From JBDIVL01 sp039794405 (GTDB lineage: Bacteria > Planctomycetota > Brocadiia > Brocadiales > Brocadiaceae): DNA of 43,111 nt. This document shows, one piece after another, positions 8,005 through 16,324 of the stretch. Where the stretch lies: positions 1-43,111 of the forward strand of contig JBDIVL010000034.1 in assembly GCA_039794405.1 (NCBI GenBank). The letters are read 5' to 3'. Numbering within the stretch: position 1 is the first letter of the stretch; each line of letters begins with the position of its first letter. The translations under genes and the position numbers were made by a program. The notes beneath the pieces were generated by a model that saw only the letters and a program-made list of their open reading frames with translations, made no database searches and was not told the origin of the DNA.

Positions 8005-9348
8005 TCATCGACTGCGCCCCTTTTTATAAAGGGCGAGCCGCTCTTTTATAATTTTATCATAACCATTATCCGTTGGTTTGTAATATTCCCTGTTCTGAAG
8101 TTCTTCCGGCAGGTAATTTTGATCTACATATCCACCATGGTTATGGGGATATTTATAGCCCTTACTATATCCAAGGTCTTTCATAAGAGGAGTTGGTGCA
8201 TTTCGAATGTGGGACGGTACTGGTAAGGCTCCCTTTTCCCTGACATCTTGCAGCGCCTCCTGATAAGCAATGTATGAGGCATTGCTCTTTGGTGCACATG
8301 CAAGGTAAGTAACACACTGGGCGATGGGTATCCATCCTTCGGGCATCCCAATAAAATGAAAGGCATCCTTTGTGGCCACAGCCAATTGAAGGGCAGCCGG
8401 GTCAGCATTTCCAATATCCTCTGAGGCAAAAACAATCATACGCCGTGCGATAAAGAGTGGGTCCTCACCGGAATCTAACATACATGCCAGCCAATACAGG
8501 GCTGCATCGGGATCACTCCCACGCATAGATTTAATAAAGGCGGAAACAACATTATAATGTTCTTCACCGCCTTTATCATAAAGGAGCGCCTTTCGCTGCA
8601 TGGCCTCCTGGGCAATTTCCAGAGTCACTATCCGTCTTCCACCCTGATCAGGCTTCGCAAGCGCAACAGATGCCTCCAGGGTGTTTAAAGCCATTCTCGC
8701 ATCACCATGGGAAAAATGCGCAATAAAATCGATAGCGTCATTTTGAATTTCACCTTGTAATCCACCGAATCCCCGCTCCTTATCCTTGAGTGCGTTGGTT
8801 AGAATGGTTTTGAGATGGTCTTCTGTGAGGAGTTCCAGCACAAGCACTTTACAACGTGATAAAAGAGGAGCGTTTACTTCAAAGGAAGGATTTTCTGTCG
8901 TGGCACCGATGAGGGTAATGGTTCCATCCTCTACATGGTGCAAAAAGGCATCCTGCTGGGCCTTGTTAAACCTATGAATCTCATCCACAAAAAGTATTGT
9001 TTTTTTGTTGCCATATTTTCTTTGATGCTTCGCCTCTTCAATGACATCCCGGATATCTTTAACACCTGATAATACGGCAGAAAACGAAATGAAGTGGGCA
9101 TCTATTGCCTGGGCAATAATGAAGGCCAACGTCGTTTTCCCTACGCCCGGAGGCCCCCACAAAATCAAAGATATGATCTCTTTATTTTCTACAAGCCTTC
9201 TAAGTATTTTGTTTGACCCAATAAGGTGTTCTTGCCCGACAAATTCCTGCAAGATTCTCGGTCGCATCCGATCAGCCAGGGGCTGATTCTTTTCAGCAGC
9301 GACCTTTGCATCAAATAAACCTTTTGTTTGCAATTTCTTAATCGTCAA
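8005..9348 (-). CDS. rarA: Replication-associated recombination protein A (AAA+ ATPase)
   Basis: RarA (MgsA) is a clamp-loader-like AAA+ ATPase that acts at stalled replication forks and associates with SSB. The 447-aa sequence has LADRMRP at the N-terminus, Walker A GPPGVGKTT at residues 65-73, Walker B LFVDEIHRFN at 119-128, sensor 1 GATTENPSF at 148-156, and the C-terminal MgsA region (MRGSDPDAALYWLACML and FASEDIGNADP). Length and motifs are typical. The start is TTG at 9346-9348, preceded by AGGTG at a good distance; no in-frame ATG fits better. It lies 91 nt downstream of the Cache-HAMP gene on the same strand and may be cotranscribed with it. Confidence 0.95.
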   Translation of the reverse strand: MTIKKLQTKGLFDAKVAAEKNQPLADRMRPRILQEFVGQEHLIGSNKILRRLVENKEIISLILWGPPGVGKTTLAFIIAQAIDAHFISFSAVLSGVKDIRDVIEEAKHQRKYGNKKTILFVDEIHRFNKAQQDAFLHHVEDGTITLIGATTENPSFEVNAPLLSRCKVLVLELLTEDHLKTILTNALKDKERGFGGLQGEIQNDAIDFIAHFSHGDARMALNTLEASVALAKPDQGGRRIVTLEIAQEAMQRKALLYDKGGEEHYNVVSAFIKSMRGSDPDAALYWLACMLDSGEDPLFIARRMIVFASEDIGNADPAALQLAVATKDAFHFIGMPEGWIPIAQCVTYLACAPKSNASYIAYQEALQDVREKGALPVPSHIRNAPTPLMKDLGYSKGYKYPHNHGGYVDQNYLPEELQNREYYKPTDNGYDKIIKERLALYKKGRSR

Positions 9349-9439
9349 CGAAATTCACCTAAATGATAACAACAGAGAATTAATCAAAACAAGAAAGTAG
9401 GCACGGGCAAATATATCTGCAACAATTCTCCTTATTCCC

Positions 9440-10642
9440 TTATTGGCTCTTGGTCGGTTCAGTCGTTTGGGACTTCGATTCCAGTTTCTCCGCCATACAG
9501 TTAATAGCATCTGCCAGTTTACCAAGTTCGTCATCTGACTTACAGATAACCCTGGAACTATAACTACCATAGGCAATTTTCGTGGCAGCATCGGTAATAA
9601 CATGGATTGGGGCAGAAATCTTTTTCCCTAAAAAGAAGGCAATAATGATAACTCCTACCGCCACCATTCCAAAGACGAACATCATATAATTCCGCAATTT
9701 ATAAAGTACTCCATATCCTTCTGCCACATCGATCTCGGCGATTACCCCCCACCCATAATCCGGCATCCAATGCCAGAATCCCAAAACATTTACTCCGCGA
9801 TAGTCTAAATACCCGTCTGCATCAAATCCACTAGAACCCTTTAAACATTCGCTGACACCCTTTGTTGGAATACCCGTACCCGGATAAACTACCTTCAATT
9901 CCAGGGCAGATCGTTTCTTGATCCTCTGAACTTTTTTTAAATCTTCTGCGAACCGGGATTCTGTCACCATGTACCCATAACCGTTAATCAGGTATGTTTC
10001 TCCTGTCATACCAATATGGATATTTTGCATCATGGCATTTATTTCAGAAACATCAATCCGTAATGTTACCGTACCAATGATAGCATTTGACTTGTCTTTT
10101 ACAGGCGCGGCAATCAACATTGTAGGCATACCGGTTTCCACTATCCCTGACTCATTTTCAATAGGAATATCAGAGGGCATAATACTGGATGTAAAAAGCG
10201 CCCCGCTAAGAGCAGAGCGAAAATAATCTTTTGCCGAAATGTTCGTGCCTATCAACTCCCTCCTTGATGCGATTCTGACAATACCGTCACGGTCTGCAAT
10301 AAACACCTCTTTAGAACCATATTCCTTCCACAAATAATCAAAGTATTGAAACGTATTCAGATTCTTTACGAACTCTGTATGCTCAGCATTTCCCAAAATC
10401 GATTGCAAGGCAAGGAGTACAAAAGGGTTGCTGGCAGTAAACTGGGCATCAGCCGTACGCTCTTCCATCCATTTTGTAATGAGCTCTGTTTGCTTCCGTA
10501 CTGCACCTTCCAAATTCCTGACAATTTCCTCTTTTAAAGTTTGAAAGGTGATTGGATAGACAACCAACCGCATAACCAGGAGTGGCAGGAATGTTAGGAT
10601 CAGGAAGAAGATGCTGAGTTTGTTTTTTGTAGGTTTGAACAA
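9440..10642 (-). CDS. Membrane dCache-HAMP sensor protein without output domain
   Basis: The 400-aa protein has an N-terminal membrane helix (about 10-30), one periplasmic dCache module (about 35-310, with EVFIADRDG, GETYLINGYG, DGYLDYRG and WGVIAEIDVAEG), a second helix (about 317-340, MMFVFGMVAVGVIIIAFFLG) and a HAMP domain (about 340-392, KISAPIHVITDAA to DDELGKLADAINCMAEKL). It ends there, with no kinase, cyclase or methyl-accepting domain. It matches both modules of the protein at 2504-4279 landmark for landmark. The start is TTG with GGAG upstream. It may modulate another receptor through HAMP pairing or be a truncated chemoreceptor; which of these cannot be decided from sequence. Confidence 0.82.
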   Translation of the reverse strand: MFKPTKNKLSIFFLILTFLPLLVMRLVVYPITFQTLKEEIVRNLEGAVRKQTELITKWMEERTADAQFTASNPFVLLALQSILGNAEHTEFVKNLNTFQYFDYLWKEYGSKEVFIADRDGIVRIASRRELIGTNISAKDYFRSALSGALFTSSIMPSDIPIENESGIVETGMPTMLIAAPVKDKSNAIIGTVTLRIDVSEINAMMQNIHIGMTGETYLINGYGYMVTESRFAEDLKKVQRIKKRSALELKVVYPGTGIPTKGVSECLKGSSGFDADGYLDYRGVNVLGFWHWMPDYGWGVIAEIDVAEGYGVLYKLRNYMMFVFGMVAVGVIIIAFFLGKKISAPIHVITDAATKIAYGSYSSRVICKSDDELGKLADAINCMAEKLESKSQTTEPTKSQ

Positions 10643-10678
10643 TGTTTTGCTCTCCGATATTCTTCTGGAATCTTTATC

Positions 10679-10816
10679 TCACCGCAAAGGCGAAAAGAGC
10701 GCAAAGGTATTTTTACAAAATATAGAACACGGAAATCAGGAGTCAGAATTTTGTATTCTGAGTGTCTGTTGTTTTTCTAAAATTTACCCTTTACGTTCTT
10801 TGCACCTTTGCGGTGA
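10679..10816. repeat. 29-bp imperfect inverted repeat (CACCGCAAAGG family)
   Basis: Arm one (10679-10707) begins TCACCGCAAAGG; arm two (10788-10816) ends CCTTTGCGGTGA. The arms match at 25 of 29 positions and flank about 80 bp. It fills the gap between fsa and the Cache-HAMP gene. A related half-copy ending CCTTTGCGGT occurs at 15544-15570, so this is a dispersed family. Confidence 0.7.
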
Positions 10817-10826
10817 TTTTCGTTTT

Positions 10827-11474
10827 TTATTTTTTCGGCACCTTCTCCCAATCAGCCAGAAATCGTTTGATTCCGTCATCGGTAAGCGGGTGTTGAACAA
10901 GCAGATCAAATACATTGAAAGGAATTGTGGCGACATCTGCCCCCATTAACGCTGCATCGCGCACATGGATAGGATTGCGAATACTGGCAACAATTATTTC
11001 CGTTTGAAAACCATAGTTATCATATATTGTGCGGATCTCCTGAATAAGCTCCATGCCTACCTGTCCCCTGTCGTCTAACCTTCCGACAAATGGACTCACA
11101 TAAGTACCACCAGCCTTTGCTGCAAGAAGTGCCTGGTTTGATGAAAAGCACAGGGTTACATTGGTTTTAATACCCTCTTCAGCCAGTGTATTTACCACCT
11201 TCAAACCATTTTTTATTAAGGGAATCTTTACTACGATATTCTCAGCAATATTCGCAAGCTCTCTTGCCTCCTTCAGCATGCCCCCGGTATCTAAGCTTAC
11301 CACCTCAGCACTAACAGGTCCGTTTACGATGGAACAAATCTCTTCAATTGTTTCGCGAAAAGGCCTCCCTGTTTTTGCAATCAAGGATGGATTTGTTGTT
11401 ACCCCATCCAGGATACCCAAACTATGCGCCTCTCTAATTTCCTTTACATCCGCTGTATCAATAAAAAACTTCAT
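10827..11474 (-). CDS. fsa: Fructose-6-phosphate aldolase / TalC-type transaldolase
   Basis: A short-form transaldolase of 215 aa, the size of FSA/TalC enzymes (transaldolase B is about 320 aa). It forms a Schiff base through the lysine in VVKIPLI (K83). Other family marks are FIDTADVKEI at the N-terminus, GVTTNPSLI at 24-32, TNVTLCFSSNQALLAAKAG and SPFVGRLDDRG. Whether it acts mainly as transaldolase in the pentose phosphate route or as fructose-6-phosphate aldolase is not settled by these motifs. It lies 29 nt downstream of holA on the same strand, so is likely cotranscribed with the cobS-cobU-holA run. Its own ribosome binding site is GGAAG. Confidence 0.92.
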   Translation of the reverse strand: MKFFIDTADVKEIREAHSLGILDGVTTNPSLIAKTGRPFRETIEEICSIVNGPVSAEVVSLDTGGMLKEARELANIAENIVVKIPLIKNGLKVVNTLAEEGIKTNVTLCFSSNQALLAAKAGGTYVSPFVGRLDDRGQVGMELIQEIRTIYDNYGFQTEIIVASIRNPIHVRDAALMGADVATIPFNVFDLLVQHPLTDDGIKRFLADWEKVPKK

Positions 11475-11503
11475 GGTGCTTTCTTCTTCCTTTCTCTAAA
11501 ACA

Positions 11504-12496
11504 TCAAGTACATAATTTATACACAAGTAACTCTAATAATAACTGTATATTGAATGAACTCGTCTTACTCTTTACATCTGTCTCCAACAAAAGTGCATAC
11601 TTTTTCATAAGGTCTTCTTCCGTATAATGTTTGACCTGTTCAAAAAATCGTTTTGCAAAAAATTGGATAATTTGCAATTCCGATATAACTTTTTGTTCGT
11701 CTCCCCCACTTTTTAATATTTGCTTGGCCCTCCATAGTCGCTTCATTTGCCAGGCTAATAAACCGATAATTTTTACTGAATCTTCGCCATGTACCAACAT
11801 TTGATTCAGGATTTTTAAGGCCAATGCTACGTTTTTTTGTGCGACAGCATCGGTTAGCTCAAACACAGTACGATTTCTGTCAATACCTACGAGGGCATCT
11901 ATATCCTCTTCATCAATGGATGCCCTGTCACCAAGGTAAATTGACAATTTCTCAATGTGTTTGTCCAGGATAGCCAGATTGTTACCAGCATCTTCAACCA
12001 ATTTTTGAGCCGCCCTGGTGGAAATAGTTTTTTTATAATGCTTTGCACGGGCATGCAGCCAGCCCGGCAAGAGGTGATCTTTTATCTTTTTACATTCGAC
12101 CGAAACCCCGACTTTATCGACAAAAGTTGCCAACTTCGTTCGCTTATCCCATTTTTTACATACAAGGACAAGGTTGGCATGAGTTGCAGGTGTTCCCAGG
12201 TATTTTTCAAGTGTTTGTCTATTCTTTTCCACAAAATCATCTGCCTCTTCCACAATCACCACTTTATTTTTACTGGCAAAAAACGGTATTGTTCTCAATT
12301 CATCAAATATTACCCCCCCGGAAACTTCATCTCCTTTCAATTCAACAAGGGCAAGACTGGGATCAGCATCTTTCAGCAATTGAGACTTAACCACAGAGAG
12401 TGCCTCATGGATAAAAAATTCTTCATCTCCAAAAAAAACATAAATTGGAACAATTTTACTTTTCTCCATCAAGGTCTTAAGATTACCAATATCCAT
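11504..12496 (-). CDS. holA: DNA polymerase III subunit delta
   Basis: HolA is the delta subunit of the clamp loader; it opens the beta sliding clamp. The 330-aa sequence starts with the family pattern VPIYVFFGDEEFFIHEAL, followed by DELRTIPFFASKNKVVIVEEAD, VFELTDAVAQKNVALALKIL and the collar-domain end QLLLELLVYKL. Its ATG overlaps the cobU stop codon as TAATG, implying translational coupling to a cobalamin gene. That pairing is positional and need not be functional. Length is normal for the family. Confidence 0.93.
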   Translation of the reverse strand: MDIGNLKTLMEKSKIVPIYVFFGDEEFFIHEALSVVKSQLLKDADPSLALVELKGDEVSGGVIFDELRTIPFFASKNKVVIVEEADDFVEKNRQTLEKYLGTPATHANLVLVCKKWDKRTKLATFVDKVGVSVECKKIKDHLLPGWLHARAKHYKKTISTRAAQKLVEDAGNNLAILDKHIEKLSIYLGDRASIDEEDIDALVGIDRNRTVFELTDAVAQKNVALALKILNQMLVHGEDSVKIIGLLAWQMKRLWRAKQILKSGGDEQKVISELQIIQFFAKRFFEQVKHYTEEDLMKKYALLLETDVKSKTSSFNIQLLLELLVYKLCT

Positions 12497-13056
12497 TACT
12501 TTAACCTCTGGGCAATTCCGGCAATCATAAAATAAACCTCATCAGCCTCGTCAGCCAGGATCTGATTTGCATTACCTGTAATATCACGGAACACCCGCGA
12601 TACAATATTATCAGGTACAATACCCAATCCAACTTCGTTCGATACCATTATGATATCCGATTTCGATTTCCGACACACCTGGCTAAGTTTTTTAACCTCT
12701 GCAAGAATTTGCACCTGCTTCAACTTCGGATTCTCCATAGGCGTGTCAGAATAACTCGTTGGATTTGTTACATCATTACAAAAGAGCATATTGGTAATAT
12801 ACAACGTTATGCAATCAATAAAAATAAGGTCTGCCACGAGGTTTGATACAATTTTATCCACACCATAAGGGGATTCGATGGTCTTCCAATGAGAGGGACG
12901 CCGGGTACGGTGCAGTTGAATTCGTTCTTGCATTTCAACATCTTTCACCTCAGCAGTAGCAATATAGACCACATCTTTATATTTTTTAGCAAGTCCTTCT
13001 GCGAAGGCGGATTTACCGCTTCTAGCGCCGCCAAGAACAAAGGTTATTTTTGCCAT
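12496..13056 (-). CDS. cobU: Adenosylcobinamide kinase / adenosylcobinamide-phosphate guanylyltransferase
   Basis: CobU phosphorylates adenosylcobinamide and then transfers GMP to it, supplying the substrate of CobS. Seen: P-loop GGARSGKS at residues 9-16, HRTRRPSHW at 49-57 including the histidine that becomes guanylylated in the family, and VSNEVGLGIVP at 138-148. At 186 aa it is full length. It lies 54 nt after cobS, its pathway partner, and its stop overlaps the holA start by one base. No cobalamin riboswitch is recognisable upstream of this run. Confidence 0.95.
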   Translation of the reverse strand: MAKITFVLGGARSGKSAFAEGLAKKYKDVVYIATAEVKDVEMQERIQLHRTRRPSHWKTIESPYGVDKIVSNLVADLIFIDCITLYITNMLFCNDVTNPTSYSDTPMENPKLKQVQILAEVKKLSQVCRKSKSDIIMVSNEVGLGIVPDNIVSRVFRDITGNANQILADEADEVYFMIAGIAQRLK

Positions 13057-13110
13057 AGTACGAACGTTATTTTTTAATAAGTTTCTTCACTTTAATCTGA
13101 AGTCTTACAG

Positions 13111-13980
13111 CTACATCAATAAAAGACCCAGGAGAAATACAAGCTCAATGATTTCATTGGTAGCCCCTAGAGTATCTCCCGTCATCCCACCAATTTTCCT
13201 TTTAATATACCAAATCCAGAATAAGGTGAAAATAGTAATTAGTATAAATAACCCAATTCCCTTTATACAGTAAAAAAACCAAAACAAAAACATCGGCAAA
13301 ACGGATGAATAAATTACATGCTTTACCGTAGTACCCTCCAGGATAAAGCTTCCAATACCTGACGTACTCCTGGCATATAGGGATAATCCTGCAGCGCAAA
13401 CCTGAGCCCATCTTCCTACAACAGGCATTACCATCAGAGCAACAGACTTATTGAGTAAGAGATGCGCTGTATTCATTGTTTCTTTATCTCCAAAAGTATG
13501 ATCAAGCAGTATCATAGAGGTTTTTGGTAAAACGAAGGAGAGAATACAATTTGCACTCACACCAAAAGGTGAAATATTTACTGCATAAACTTTTCCGATA
13601 CTCAGCAAACTCAGGTATTTGAGTCCAAGCAGACAAATGAGTCCAACAGCCCCAAAGCTGCCTATACGACTATCTCTCATAATTTCCAGGCGCCTTTCTT
13701 TATTCCAACCACCCCAGATACCATCACAAGTATCGGCAAATCCATCGAGATGCATTGCCCTTGTTATGATGATATAGACAAGAATAATGAGCGCATCAAG
13801 GATGAGAGGAGGAAAAAAGAAATTAAATAACAAATAGGTTATGGATACAAAAACACCTATGCATAAACCTACTATTGGAAACCAAAAGACAACACTACCG
13901 GAACCGCCTGGTTTTACTCTGTTCCCCCCATCGATTGGGATGATCGTCAGGAATTTAAGTGCCCATATGAAATTGTTCAT
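13111..13980 (-). CDS. cobS: Adenosylcobinamide-GDP ribazoletransferase (cobalamin synthase)
   Basis: CobS is the integral-membrane enzyme that joins adenosylcobinamide-GDP to alpha-ribazole in the last steps of cobalamin assembly. From the ATG at 13980 it is 289 aa with several hydrophobic helices and the signature HLDGFADTCDG at residues 77-87, the acidic metal-binding site; FPIVG and GGMTGDTLGATNE near the C-terminus are also typical. The open frame extends seven codons upstream to a GTG at 14001; the ATG was preferred because it aligns with the usual family start (MNNFIWALKFLTIIP). It heads the cobS-cobU-holA-fsa run. Confidence 0.94.
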   Translation of the reverse strand: MNNFIWALKFLTIIPIDGGNRVKPGGSGSVVFWFPIVGLCIGVFVSITYLLFNFFFPPLILDALIILVYIIITRAMHLDGFADTCDGIWGGWNKERRLEIMRDSRIGSFGAVGLICLLGLKYLSLLSIGKVYAVNISPFGVSANCILSFVLPKTSMILLDHTFGDKETMNTAHLLLNKSVALMVMPVVGRWAQVCAAGLSLYARSTSGIGSFILEGTTVKHVIYSSVLPMFLFWFFYCIKGIGLFILITIFTLFWIWYIKRKIGGMTGDTLGATNEIIELVFLLGLLLM

Positions 13981-14001
13981 TCTCCTGCTTTTTTCCCCCA
14001 C

Positions 14002-14327
14002 AGAACCATAAGAATCCGTATTTCAATACGGAGAAAAGAATACCACTGAATGGACGGATAAAGCAAGAGATTTTTGGGTAGAATCTATCAGGAAGAGAGC
14101 GGCATACCCTAATAATTTAATAACTTGTTTTTCGCTACAGCCAGTAATTTCGGTAACACTCAATAGCACATATTTTCTCATAGTACCTTTGTGATTCGGC
14201 ATTGACATACCAATATACCAGTAATTTTGTTTAACAATTATACCTCTTGCTTTACTACTGGTCTTTTTTATGATAAGCTCAATAGTACAGTTTGCGTGAA
14301 GAGGAAAGTCAATCAAGGAAATGATAC
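14002..14327. other. Divergent intergenic region between cobS and DUF202 gene
   Basis: About 320 bp. A minus-strand open frame of 97 codons from a TTG exists but has no recognisable family and no ribosome binding site, so I do not call it. Promoters for both flanking genes should lie here, but I cannot single out hexamers with confidence. No cobalamin-box motif was seen. Confidence 0.4.
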
Positions 14328-14747
14328 ATGAATGAAGAGAACAAGATTAAAAAAACCAAACAGATAGATGCATTAAATGAAGATCATGGCGACCCACGTG
14401 TATATCTTGCTGCAGAACGAACACTCCTTGCCTGGATAAGAACGGGACTTGCAATGATGGGATTTGGTTTTGTTGTGGCACGGTTCGGTTTCTTTTTGCG
14501 TGAAATTGCTGGAACACAACATCTTGAACCATCACAATCTTATATAGTATCATTATGTATTGGAACAGGACTCATTATCCTTGGTGTCGTTGTTAACACC
14601 CTGGCGGCGGTACAGCACAGATACCTTGTCCAAATACCTTGTGAAGAGAAATTCCACCAGTATTTTCATCCGCTTTTTGCAATTACTATTGCCTTAGTAT
14701 TGGCAGTAATTGGTATCATAATGACATACTATTTGCTGGCAATGTAA
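14328..14747 (+). CDS. DUF202 (YidH-type) inner-membrane protein
   Basis: The 139-aa protein has the DUF202 signature DPRVYLAAERTLLAWIRTGL at residues 22-41, followed by three hydrophobic helices (about 42-60, 78-98 and 116-137). This family includes E. coli YidH; no biochemical function is established. GGAAATGATAC precedes the ATG, giving a GGA-type ribosome binding site. It is divergent from cobS and 67 nt upstream of an exported hypothetical gene, with which it may be cotranscribed. Confidence 0.85.
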   Translation: MNEENKIKKTKQIDALNEDHGDPRVYLAAERTLLAWIRTGLAMMGFGFVVARFGFFLREIAGTQHLEPSQSYIVSLCIGTGLIILGVVVNTLAAVQHRYLVQIPCEEKFHQYFHPLFAITIALVLAVIGIIMTYYLLAM

Positions 14748-14814
14748 ATGTAAATTAAACGTAAATCTCGCACAATTAAACATACTTACCTAGCATTAAA
14801 TCCGTAAAATAACC

Positions 14815-15423
14815 ATGCATCCTTTTTTTTATAGAAGTTTTGTCTTTCTTTTCTGTTTTTTCTGGCTTACCGCCCTCTACCCAGGATCCGTGCCAATTGA
14901 TAAGCTACAATACATTATAGAAAACAGCACGATTACAAGGATGCAGAAACCCATGGCAGTACGTACTGATCGAGAAACCCTGGAATATTTTATAGAACAT
15001 GTAGAAGAATTAACAAAACATGGAAAAGATTTTAGAAAAAAGGAATTGATCCTTGAAGTTAAAGGGAACGGTAAATATGGTATACAGATGCCGTCAAAAC
15101 ACATTACAGGTGAGTTTGAGTTAATAGAACGACAACCAGACAGGATAACCTATATGGGATACGGCAACGCCTCTACCTTTTTTAATTTTTCAGGTACTAT
15201 TATATTAGAGGTCAACTATACAACACAAAAAGATGAAATAGGGTATTATGAAGATGTAAGGACATGTGCTCATATAAAATTCGATAATATCTTTTTTGCG
15301 ATCCTTGCCAAGGCAGCTAGTCCCATCCTGGTTCCCAAACTCGACAAACTCATCACCAAATTTTCACAAAAGACAAAGGCTGTTTTAGAGGCTGCTTACA
15401 CCAATAAGAGAAACGTACCATGA
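14815..15423 (+). CDS. Exported hypothetical protein, possibly START/SRPBCC-like
   Basis: A 202-aa protein with a clear signal-type N-terminus (hydrophobic residues 5-22, FVFLFCFFWLTALYPG). The mature part has alternating strands, with segments such as ELILEVKGNGKYGIQMP, FELIERQPDRITYMGYG and FSGTIILEVNYT, then a C-terminal amphipathic helix (LVPKLDKLITKFSQKTKAVLEAA). This strand-then-long-helix layout is reminiscent of lipid-binding START/SRPBCC proteins, but I recognise no diagnostic motif, so that is a fold guess only. There is no obvious Shine-Dalgarno sequence. Confidence 0.6.
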   Translation: MHPFFYRSFVFLFCFFWLTALYPGSVPIDKLQYIIENSTITRMQKPMAVRTDRETLEYFIEHVEELTKHGKDFRKKELILEVKGNGKYGIQMPSKHITGEFELIERQPDRITYMGYGNASTFFNFSGTIILEVNYTTQKDEIGYYEDVRTCAHIKFDNIFFAILAKAASPILVPKLDKLITKFSQKTKAVLEAAYTNKRNVP

Positions 15424-15488
15424 GAAAATTTACAAAGATTGTAACAGTCTCACTCGCTGCAGGAAATGCCAGTATTACAGAGGTATTA

Positions 15489-15508
15489 GAAGTTAAATTT
15501 TTAACTTC
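15489..15508. repeat. Short perfect palindrome
   Basis: GAAGTTAAA, TT, TTTAACTTC. It lies between the exported hypothetical gene and the convergent cysC-like gene. It lacks a T-tract and is only a weak terminator candidate. Confidence 0.3.
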
Positions 15509-15543
15509 CACCACTACCTCTAAATTCTCATATATTTGTTTTC

Positions 15544-15570
15544 TCCGCGTTCCCTATGTCCTTTGCGGTA
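15544..15570. repeat. Half-copy of the CACCGCAAAGG repeat family
   Basis: TCCGCGTTC near the left end and CCTTTGCGGT near the right end match the right arm of the inverted repeat at 10788-10816 with a few substitutions. It sits in the convergent gap next to the end of the cysC-like gene. Confidence 0.45.
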
Positions 15571-15586
15571 AACTATTTCTAAAAAC

Positions 15587-16195
15587 TTATAGATACCCCA
15601 ACCTTGTTAATCGTTCTTTAATCTTTTCTTCCTCCTCTGAAGAATAAACATATCGAGACAATTCCTTAGTACCAAGATAACCTAATTCTATTATTTTTTT
15701 TACTATCTTATGAACTGACTCTTCTCCAGCCTCCTTATCAGTCTCAATGATAAGATCCGGGTTCGGTGGTTCTTCATAAAAATTTGAAACTTCAACAAAG
15801 CCTTGAGTTGTACTCCCGGACATCTTTTTATGAAATCCCGTCACATCTCTCTCAACACATACCTCCGGTAGACATTTTACATAGACCTCAATAAAATTAC
15901 CAATCTCTTTACGTGCTTTATCCCTGGCCTTCCGGTAAGGAGATATTACATCGGAAATAACGACTACCCCATTTCTTGTCAACAGCTTACAAACGAATGC
16001 AATTCGCTGAATAGCTGTATTACAGCCCCGTTTATTAACGATCAGGCCACGATAAAGATTTGCTTTAACTATGTCGTCATTGAGCATTTCCACATTCCTA
16101 TCGCACTCTTTCAATTTTTTTTCTAAAAGGTGTGCAATAGTAGTCTTCCCAACTCCTGGTAATCCGGTAAACCAAACCGTAAAACCTTTATTCAT
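15587..16195 (-). CDS. cysC: Adenylylsulfate kinase-like protein
   Basis: APS kinases phosphorylate adenosine 5'-phosphosulfate to PAPS, the sulfate donor. This 202-aa protein has the P-loop GLPGVGKTT at residues 11-19 and the family segments LNDDIVKANLYRGL, RIAFVCKLLTRNGVVVISDV, SPYRKARDKAR, FIEVYVKCLPEVCVERD and PDLIIETDKEAGEESV. The loop sequence departs from the usual GLSGAGKST. A C-terminal extension ends EEEKIKERLTRLGYL, a short helical tail I associate with other proteins of this lineage. No ATP sulfurylase or sulfotransferase is nearby; the next gene upstream on the strand is a phosphodiesterase-type hydrolase. Function as a true APS kinase is likely but unproven. Confidence 0.8.
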   Translation of the reverse strand: MNKGFTVWFTGLPGVGKTTIAHLLEKKLKECDRNVEMLNDDIVKANLYRGLIVNKRGCNTAIQRIAFVCKLLTRNGVVVISDVISPYRKARDKARKEIGNFIEVYVKCLPEVCVERDVTGFHKKMSGSTTQGFVEVSNFYEEPPNPDLIIETDKEAGEESVHKIVKKIIELGYLGTKELSRYVYSSEEEEKIKERLTRLGYL

Positions 16196-16324
16196 TCTTC
16201 TACTCTCCCTGGAGCATGCGTAAATTCATGCATTTTGTTCTTCCATATGGAACGAGACAGAAAGATTCAGTACTCTTGTACCACTCGGAACGATATTTTA
16301 CATTCTCCAGCAGACCCTTAATTA

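Noticed and set aside
11957..12535. 192-codon plus-strand frame opposite holA
   Set aside because: Shadow of holA on the other strand; no motif and no start signal.
14023..14316. 97-codon minus-strand frame between cobS and the DUF202 gene
   Set aside because: Only a TTG start, no Shine-Dalgarno, no domain; it occupies the region where two divergent promoters must lie.
14002..14327. Possible cobalamin riboswitch upstream of cobS
   Set aside because: No B12-box-like sequence or suitable stem array could be found in the region.
15420..15647. 75-codon plus-strand frame starting in the ATGA at the end of the exported hypothetical gene
   Set aside because: After about 25 residues it passes through a palindrome and a dispersed repeat and then into the antisense of the cysC-like gene.
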